This document shows positions 57,939 to 64,000 of a DNA stretch of 64,000 nt, in pieces. Position 1 is the stretch's first letter. Every line of letters starts with the position of its first letter. The stretch comes from Kluyvera genomosp. 3 (GTDB lineage Bacteria > Pseudomonadota > Gammaproteobacteria > Enterobacterales > Enterobacteriaceae): NCBI GenBank assembly GCA_002211745.1, contig CP022114.1, positions 620,001 to 684,000 of the forward strand, read 5' to 3'. The notes beneath the pieces were generated by a model. That model was given only the letters and a program-made list of their open reading frames with translations. It did not search any database and was not told where the DNA came from. Made by a program: the position numbers and the translations under genes.

Positions 57939-58454
57939 CTAGCGACGTGGGACAATCGTGCCGGAGTTACCCGCATCTTTATCTTCCCAGTGGCCCCAAT
58001 GATTACGGGACTGGATGGTGTATGTGGCATAATCCACACGGAACGCCAGGTTACCTTTGTAAGAGTTGGTATCGCGTACTTCGCTACCGTTCACGTAAAC
58101 GCCTGAATCTTCTACGTGGATGTCAGCGACATGCTGGCCATTGTCAAAACGCGCTTCATAGTTGCCGTAGAACTCACTATCAATGCCTGCATTGGTGTGA
58201 TGGCCATTGTTATGGTTTTTGTTATCGCGGCTATTGTGCTGTGAGTGGTGATTTTCGTTATGATCGTCGCTTACTTTAATGAAGCCGTGGCGTTCATTCC
58301 ACTCATAGGACTTCTCCAGATCGCAGCCGTCGAAAATAGAAGACTGTGTACATCCTGAACGTTCATATTTGGCACGCTGCTCTGGACTGATAGTACATGC
58401 GGTGGTGGCCGTGGTCAGACCGATAATCAGGACTGTTAATACGCGTTTTTTCAT
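57939..58454 (-). CDS. Secreted His/Asn-rich protein with RSGC motif
   Basis: About 171 residues from MKKRVLTVLIIGLTTATTAC (start 58454, GTGAG box); an ATG at 58475 is less likely. The signal ends in TTAC, a weak lipobox, so it may be a lipoprotein. The mature part has YERSGCTQSSIFDGCDLEKS, echoing the protein at 40502-40951, then a low-complexity His/Asn/Asp stretch and a beta-rich domain with ARFDNGQHVADIHVEDSGVY. It forms an operon with the downstream lipoprotein. Function unknown. Confidence 0.72.
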   Translation of the reverse strand: MKKRVLTVLIIGLTTATTACTISPEQRAKYERSGCTQSSIFDGCDLEKSYEWNERHGFIKVSDDHNENHHSQHNSRDNKNHNNGHHTNAGIDSEFYGNYEARFDNGQHVADIHVEDSGVYVNGSEVRDTNSYKGNLAFRVDYATYTIQSRNHWGHWEDKDAGNSGTIVPRR

Positions 58455-59138
58455 ACTATTACTCACTATCATCATTTTTATATAATGTTTAAGCCTGAGC
58501 GGCGATTTTGGTGATTGCTGCGATCGTTCTACAGGTCACGACATCCCACCCATTTCAGAGAAATACTTTCCAGACTGGACTCATCAGACATCCCTACCTC
58601 AGGCGTAGTGAACGCAACCTGCATCTGAACAGGGTATTTTGCCAGCGTCCGGAAGATTTCCGGCCAAGCGAACCTATATTCCTGAGGCTGAGGCGCAACA
58701 TCTAAAAAATGGCAATAGAGCCTTAGAGAAGGACTGTTAATAATCTCTATTGCATTATTCTTTTTCGCAACATTTTTCTAAATATTGAGTCTATAATTAA
58801 CACTGTTTTGCTGTGTTAAACCAAACAAACATGCCTGTGTTGTACCAGAAATAATCATGTAATCATTTGCGGATAAACAGATGTTGGTTCTCTGAACGTC
58901 GTGGAATCGAGCCTGTAACCTTTCACTGTGGCAATAGTAAGGTTTTTTATTCTGCGTTCCTAAGGTTATTAAATGTAAACATTTAATTGCGGAGTAATCT
59001 TAAATGGCTGCGGATAGTAATCATTAAAAATAGAGACAAGAGAATTATGTTATTTCTTCAGATAACCTTGATAACGCGTTTCTGCCGTGAGCATGTGAAA
59101 GTGACCCTTGATGCATTGCTAATGGCCAGGGTGAGCAT
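58455..59138. other. Intergenic region, no gene seen
   Basis: This 684-base AT-rich gap lies between the LuxR-type regulator and the small-secreted-protein operon. It should contain the promoter of the latter. No reading frame with a convincing start and composition is seen. Confidence 0.4.
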
Positions 59139-59774
59139 CTAAACCATAGAACGTAAATAAAATAAGCGGTAATTGCAACAAATGTTATCGTTTTCGTTAA
59201 TGCAATTCCCTTTCAACCATGCCTCATAGAAGCAAAGTAACTTATAGCCATCAATCCCCTTGTCCAGTCTCAATTTTTTAATGGAACTACCAATGTAATT
59301 AAGCGATGTCTTTTGAGATACCGATAATGTACTACTGATTTCTCGAAGTCCAAGCCCTTTATAATGCATTCTCATTGCATTTAACTCATTGTCTCCTATC
59401 CAGTGGATGGTTTTAAAACGATTAACTTTGTAGTAGCATATGTTTTTCTTTCTTATCAATTCATTGAATTCTCTGAAGAAAAAGGATGCCTTATCCAGGC
59501 TATCCTGTAAGCACAGGAAAAAGACGGGATATTTGAAATTGATGTGACGTAATAGTATTTCTTCTTCGTTGCTATTTGTTAAAAAAATCAAAGCGCAAAT
59601 GTTTGCATGATCGATTTCGTTGATTTTTTCACATATGCGAGTACATGATAAATCTACAATAAGAACATTGGGTTTGCATCTTAAAATATTAGCAGTACCT
59701 GCCATTATATGGTTAATAGAATGCTTGAGGTAGACGTTATCACTTGCTATTTTAACATTCATTCTACGTTCCAT
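59139..59774 (-). CDS. Orphan LuxR-type regulator
   Basis: A 211-residue, low-GC gene. The C-terminal third is a LuxR/GerE helix-turn-helix: ELNAMRMHYKGLGLREISST then LSVSQKTSLNYIGSSIKKLR. The N-terminal part (VLIVDLSCTRICEKINEIDH) looks like a degenerate receiver-type fold, without the usual acidic phosphorylation pocket. It is unusually rich in Ile, Asn and Cys and ends in a cysteine-containing tail. RcsA/FimZ/BglJ-like regulators of surface structures have this shape. It is 600 bases from the secreted-protein operon and 2 kb from the giant adhesin, so it may control them. Confidence 0.72.
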   Translation of the reverse strand: MERRMNVKIASDNVYLKHSINHIMAGTANILRCKPNVLIVDLSCTRICEKINEIDHANICALIFLTNSNEEEILLRHINFKYPVFFLCLQDSLDKASFFFREFNELIRKKNICYYKVNRFKTIHWIGDNELNAMRMHYKGLGLREISSTLSVSQKTSLNYIGSSIKKLRLDKGIDGYKLLCFYEAWLKGNCINENDNICCNYRLFYLRSMV

Positions 59775-60779
59775 GATTTAGAATAAAGACGTCACTCATA
59801 ATTTATGAATAATTTTAACCAAGAGTTCACAAAAAAATAAAGCTATCAGTAGTGATTTGGGGATTTTAACTGCGCTGAATGAAATTATTTTATGTCTGGT
59901 GGACAATACACTAAAAAGAACACTTTCTAGATAGGAATAATCTTAGTGGGTATTAGATCTGATACGCGCTTGTGGCGGTGATTAAGCACATAATGCTTTA
60001 TTACTAATAATAAGCAACCTTATTACTTAAAGGCTTTGCTCATGGGAAAGTAAACTTTGACCTTTGCATAAATATTAACGATGGCGATGAACTACATTTT
60101 CAGAATAATTGTACAAGAAGTGCCGGGTGTATAATTTTACTCGTCAAGGAAAGCCAAAATCATCTATGGTGAGAGCTGTTATGGCTGTTATTCCCACGCG
60201 GCCTATATGAGATAGCCACGCTTTTCGTGTTTTTTGGACGGCTATTATGTTGCATGAGGATGCAGTTGTGCAGGGTTGCAAATGAAGTTCCTGCGAAGAA
60301 CCCGGCGTGCAGAGCGCTGAGCCTCTTAACGACGCTGACTTTTAGGATTATCGCATCTGATGATGCCTGGCCAGCTGTATGTAGTATATGATCGCATAGT
60401 AGTGCATTTTGCGGCTAACGAGTATACACCGCCCATTCCGTCGCCAGAACAATGGCAGTAGCCACTGGCGGCCATCCTGTAGCCGCAACCGCTGTAACTC
60501 GCATTGATTTATCCTGTCGGCATGCCAGGGTATTTATTCCCGTCGAGGTTTGTTAATACTGTGTCGATTTTTAAACAATTTTTCAAAGCACGAATAGCTA
60601 AAGGATTTTGCTTTCTCAGATTTCCATACCTTTTTCTTAATCGGTATCTATTTTCGGTTGCTGCCGGGCGAAAGCAGCCGTAAATTTGCGCAACTTTGTT
60701 GTGCTAAACGACGACGCAAGGCAGAGAAATATCATTCTCCGCAGGGCCGGGGAATCATTCTAAAAATGAGATAGCGAAA
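59775..60779. other. One-kilobase gap, no gene seen
   Basis: The region between the divergent LuxR-type regulator and the 42-residue peptide is AT-rich on the left and of mixed composition on the right (60200-60550). Only very short frames without good ribosome sites occur. It may hold regulatory sites or an RNA, but I see no diagnostic structure. Confidence 0.4.
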
Positions 60780-60908
60780 ATGAAAAAAATCATCCTGATT
60801 GCTGTTCTGGCGGTTGCTGCATTCACTGGTGTGGCCAATGCTTGTCCTGCAGGTACCCATCCGCATGGTGGTACAGGTAGTCACCATGCAGGCGGTACCT
60901 GCTACTAA
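60780..60908 (+). CDS. 42-residue secreted Gly/His peptide
   Basis: A short frame starting MKKIILIAVLAVAAFTGVAN and processed after ANA, leaving 21 residues. The mature peptide begins CPAGTHPHGG and ends HHAGGTCY, with cysteines at both ends that could form a disulfide ring and four histidines that could bind metal. The signal peptide is textbook. I do not recognise the family. It lies 160 bases before another secreted repeat protein on the same strand. Confidence 0.75.
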   Translation: MKKIILIAVLAVAAFTGVANACPAGTHPHGGTGSHHAGGTCY

Positions 60909-61067
60909 AACGAATATCCTGAGTCATTTTATTGCCAGCCGACGCTCTTGCGTGGGCCTGGTCATTGATGAATTCGCAATGGCAGAAATTTAACTCAAAA
61001 TAGATTAAGTCAGTAAAAGGAGTAATCTTATCGATAACTCCTTGTTTCTATTATTACAGGAAATACC

Positions 61068-61421
61068 ATGAAATTTATTAAAGCCGTCATTGCCGCGGCC
61101 ACCTTTGCCGCATCCTTATCGGCTGGCGCCAGTACGACTTACAGCACCTACGGTAATACGACTTATGGCAGCAACGGTACCACCATGCAGACGTATGGTA
61201 ATACGACCTACGGCAGTAATGGCGAGACTGCGCAGACCTATGGCAACACCACTTATGTGAATCAAGGTAACCGGACTACCACTTACCAAACATACGGCAA
61301 TACTACTTATGGCAGCAATGGCGCCACGGCACAGACATACGGTAATACAACGTATATCAATGACGGTCATGGCAATACCAGCACCTGCCAGGTGTATGGC
61401 AACCAGACTTACTGCAACTAA
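61068..61421 (+). CDS. Secreted YGNTTY-repeat protein
   Basis: A 117-residue protein with signal peptide MKFIKAVIAAATFAASLSAG followed by a mature region made almost entirely of imperfect repeats, YGNTTYGSNG plus TxQT. Five YGNTTY and a final YGNQTY occur at spacings of 15, 15, 18, 15 and 19 residues. The C-terminus has two cysteines (STCQVYGNQTYCN). An AGGAAA box precedes the ATG. The Asn/Gly/Thr/Tyr composition suggests a beta-solenoid or amyloid-like fold. No known family recognised. Confidence 0.78.
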   Translation: MKFIKAVIAAATFAASLSAGASTTYSTYGNTTYGSNGTTMQTYGNTTYGSNGETAQTYGNTTYVNQGNRTTTYQTYGNTTYGSNGATAQTYGNTTYINDGHGNTSTCQVYGNQTYCN

Positions 61422-61726
61422 TTGGCGAGCTTCTCAAGTCAAGTCAATCATGACACCGTCATGCATGCCCTTTATGCTGTTCCATCTGGCGAGTTCTTTT
61501 CAATTTTCTCGATAAATTCTGCTCGGTGCTGACGTCATACTATCCAAAACACGTATGTGTGATAGTAAGGTAACAGTCCCGGATTGGGATTATGCGGATA
61601 TTGTTGTGGATGATGGGATTTCATTTTTTGAACATTGTTCACTGCTGCTGCGATTACAAGCCTTGCGCCCCGCAGCACGGAGATTCAAAAATAGAGCGTT
61701 CTGGCGTTAACCAAGTATGAGTGAAA
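61422..61726. other. Gap upstream of the HNH nuclease gene
   Basis: A 305-base gap with no gene seen. It should contain the end of the repeat-protein transcript and the nuclease promoter; no clear terminator is visible. Confidence 0.4.
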
Positions 61727-63170
61727 ATGAAAAGTATTCCACGCGGTTTCAGAGTTAAAACAGTTGGGCCGCGCACGCAAGCTACAAAGAAAAAGGCCAG
61801 CAAGACTGAACGCAAAAAAATGTGGCGCAACGTATTTGCACCGCGTTGGACATTTCACGTCATACGCCTACCGGCGCAGTTATTTATGACCAGCTGAAAG
61901 CCAATCAAATGATGATGACTTACAGCGAGCTGCGCGGATTAGCGCTGGTACATCCAGACCTGAAAACGGCGAAGAATGAATATAAAGAGGTTAACGAGAA
62001 AGCAAACATATTGCAGGGCAACGTGATAAATCAGCGTAGCATGAACCGCAATCGTCATAACGATTCGCTCAAAAGAACTGAAAAGCCTCTGGTGAAACGT
62101 CAGAGCCTTACTGCCGCGCAGGTTGGAGAATATCGCAAATGGTGTGAACGGAACGCGCATAAAATTGCCAACCAGGACACCAACACCCTGATCGGAATGT
62201 TTCACCGTGATCGCAGTGAGTTTTTGGCGGCGGATGTAAAGCAGAACGTCAAAAATGTTAAGTCAGAGTCTGAAGCTGTCTTGAACCCATTACCACAGAA
62301 CGAAAATTATACTCTGCAATTAATCCGGATGCCATCTGACACAGTGAGCGACCTGGGACGAGTTAGCTATGAGAATTGGCTACTGCAAAACCACTACGAT
62401 ACGACCAACCTGGGTAGTCAGCACTCGGAGTGGGTATATAGCGACGGTTGGCATATTAAACGCTGTGTGAATAACGTTACCGGTGAGCATGATTTTTGGC
62501 TTATTGCCTTCAATGGGCGCGGCGGTGAACCTATTGGCATTAAATCCCAGCGAGACTATATGAGTGCTTATCGTTATCTGATTGTACGAGGCTATCATTC
62601 GACGGCGTTGGAAAATATGGAACGTGGCGCGCTTTACCGGGCCTATAAGCACGAGTTGGCCAAAAAAACATCGGAACGCGAAACCATCCAGCCGAAAAAG
62701 CCAATCCGCAATACGCCAATGCGGACACCCGAACAGGTAGAGGAACGCCGCCAGCAGGCCAACCGTTTGAAAGCCCTGCGCCGAGTTGCTGTTCGCGAGG
62801 GCAAGGGCGCTTTCGTCTCCAGGTACTGGCGAACTATCACGGAGCATGCTGCATTACTGGATTGGTTGACGGTGTAGAGGCCGCACATATTGTCCCGCAC
62901 CGCGAAACGGCAAACCAGCATCCCAATAACGGTTTGCCACTCATCAAAGCGCTGCATGCTGCATTTGATAGCGGTTTTTTCAGTATTAATCCCGCCGCCC
63001 TAAGGGTTGTTGTTCGTGAGGATGCCCGCGGATGGCTGAACATAGACGGCAAGCAGATCGACGATGGTGGGATCTGGCAGATTGACCGCATCGCCCTGGC
63101 GAAGCATTACGAGGCATTTATGAAAGCACAGTCTCAATCCGGGATTGGTAACTCTCAATCAAACAACTGA
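61727..63170 (+). CDS. HNH endonuclease-domain protein
   Basis: Restored length 481 residues. The N-terminus is very basic (FRVKTVGPRTQATKKKASK), followed by a helical region and a middle domain of unknown type with HSEWVYSDGWHIKRCVNN and HDFWLIAFNGRGGEPIG. The C-terminal HNH domain (HNH_2-like) has GACCITG, EAAHIVPH near residue 385 and NGLPLIKALHAAFDSGFF. Two breaks occur: the A run 61814-61820 and GG 62822-62823. One added base at each restores RKKNVAQRICTAL and FVSRVLANYHGACCITG. The DNA target and role are unknown: restriction-like defence or a bacteriocin-type nuclease are options. No immunity or methylase gene is seen next to it. Confidence 0.82.
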
Positions 63171-63310
63171 ATTTTCAGCGCTGCAATTAACGGCAGCGCT
63201 CCGCGAGTTGCCGCACATCCGATAAGCGTTGAAATAGTTAAAAGGTTAAGCCAACACTTTGTACTACGCTCTCTGCCGCCATTTTATTGCCACTCCAGAA
63301 TATATAAACA

Positions 63311-63336
63311 AAAAAGCCACTCTATTGAGTGGCTTA
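63311..63336 (-). terminator. ileX terminator
   Basis: On the minus strand AAGCCACTCAATAGAGTGGCTT is followed by TTTT, about 25 bases past the tRNA 3' end. Confidence 0.85.
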
Positions 63337-63361
63337 ATTATATGATTTTACAGCTTAAATT

Positions 63362-63435
63362 TGGTGGCCTTGTTGGGTTTGAACCAACGACCAAGCGATT
63401 ATGAGTCGCCTGCTCTAACCACTGAGCTAAGGGCC
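63362..63435 (-). tRNA. ileX: tRNA-Ile2 (CAU anticodon, read as k2CAU)
   Basis: On the minus strand the gene starts GGCCCTTAGCTCAGTGG, has anticodon CAT in GCGACTCATAATCGC, the T-arm GGTTCAAACC and an encoded CCA end. TilS turns the C of CAU into lysidine so it reads AUA. The 74 bases are two short of E. coli ileX: a T after the 5' acceptor strand (U8) and a G in the 3' acceptor strand (AAGGCC for AAGGGCC). With both restored, the acceptor stem GGCCCTT/AAGGGCC pairs perfectly. Position next to mug is as in E. coli. Confidence 0.95.
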
Positions 63436-63447
63436 AATTAGCCGACG

Positions 63448-63453
63448 ATTATA
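63448..63453 (-). promoter_or_regulatory. -10 box of ileX
   Basis: A perfect TATAAT on the minus strand 13 bases before the mature tRNA 5' end. The -35 position 17 bases further up reads TGGATT, a weak match. Confidence 0.6.
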
Positions 63454-63561
63454 ATGTAACAATGGCCGCCAATCCAGCGCTAAGCGTGCACATGCTGTTT
63501 TTATAAACAATGCATTTTCAATTCGTTATACTCGTCTCACGATGTATAGGTCGAGGATATT

Positions 63562-64000
63562 ATGGTTAAGGACATTATCGATTCAGAGTTGCGGGTACTG
63601 TTTTGTGGTATCAACCCGGGACTGTCATCGTCTTCACTGGGCTATCCTTTTGCCCATCCAGCAAACCGCTTCTGGAAGGTGCTGCATCTGGCGGGTTTAC
63701 CGATCGTCAGCTGAAGCCGGAAGAGGCGGCGCAGATGCTGAAATTTCGCTGCGGCGTGACCAAGCTAGTTGAGCGCCCGACGGTGCAGGCCACGGAGGTG
63801 ACCTTGCAGGAGCTGCGTAGCGGCGGCCAGGCGCTGATTGAGAAGGTTGAGCACTATAAACCTGCTGCGCTGGCGGTGCTGGGCAAGCAAGCCTTTGAAC
63901 GCGGCTTAGGGCAGCGCGGCGCGACGTGGGGAAGCAGACCTACAGGATTGACGACACCGAAGTGTGGGTGTTACCGAACCCGAGCGGATTGAGCCGAATA
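63562..64000 (+). CDS. mug: G/U mismatch-specific DNA glycosylase, C-terminus off the window
   Basis: Removes uracil or ethenocytosine opposite guanine during DNA repair. It starts [20 protein letters not shown]; the GINPG catalytic loop and [14 protein letters not shown] are typical. Later NPSGLSR, the strand-intercalating loop, is readable. Two breaks, TTT at 63696-63698 and the G run at 63928-63931, shift the frame; one added base at each restores [14 protein letters not shown] and [14 protein letters not shown]. About 147 of roughly 168 residues lie inside the window. A GAGG box precedes the start. Confidence 0.93.

Noticed and set aside
60357-60461. 33-codon frame in the 1-kb gap
   Set aside because: No signal peptide and poor spacing from any ribosome site; cannot be supported.

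Overview
The window is a stretch of enterobacterial chromosome. From about 1 to 35.4 kb and again at 63.3-64 kb the gene content and order follow the Escherichia coli backbone between garD and mug: gar operon, rnpB, yhaO-yhaH, yqj genes, exu/uxa, sstT, alx, ygjR, ygjP, rlmG, fadH, patA, aer, yqjI, yqjH, ileX, mug. The ebg/ygjIJK, ygjQ, ygjMN and yhaI genes of E. coli are missing, which suggests a Citrobacter- or Salmonella-like member of Enterobacteriaceae. I infer genus level only weakly.

Layout. 1-5.8 kb: D-galactarate use (garD divergent from garP-garL-garR-garK). 5.8-6.2 kb: RNase P RNA. 6.7-9.4 kb: cysteine uptake and desulfidation (yhaO, yhaM). 9.4-16.2 kb: yhaL, yhaK, yhaJ, yhaH and the yqj envelope and redox genes. 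16.5-22.1 kb: hexuronate regulon (exuR, exuT, uxaC, uxaA). 22.2-28.4 kb: ygjV, sstT, alx with its leader riboswitch, ygjR, ygjP, rlmG. 28.4-35.4 kb: fadH, patA with a sigma-54-like promoter, aer with a sigma-28-like promoter, and the yqjI/yqjH metal-reductase pair with palindromic operators and a Fur-like box.

35.8-63.2 kb is an accessory block between yqjH and tRNA ileX. It carries a POT peptide transporter, a DUF1889-like protein, an acyltransferase-3/SGNH O-acetylase, small secreted proteins, an AIDA-type autotransporter, a giant LysM-containing inverse autotransporter (3,942 residues when reading frame is restored), two His-rich probable lipoproteins, an orphan LuxR-type regulator, a 42-residue secreted peptide, a YGNTTY-repeat secreted protein and a 481-residue HNH nuclease. 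I found no integrase or transposase. Most products are predicted to act at the cell surface or in the periplasm, so the block reads as a surface-adhesion and envelope locus with a nuclease at its tRNA-proximal end.

Reading-frame quality. Over twenty genes are split by loss of a single base, about 49 events in all. Nearly all lie in G or C runs (a few in A or T runs), all are losses, and restoring one base per break gives the exact or near-exact length expected for each family. Two such losses fall inside tRNA ileX. I therefore treat these genes as intact loci with sequence errors, not as pseudogenes, and give restored lengths in each entry.
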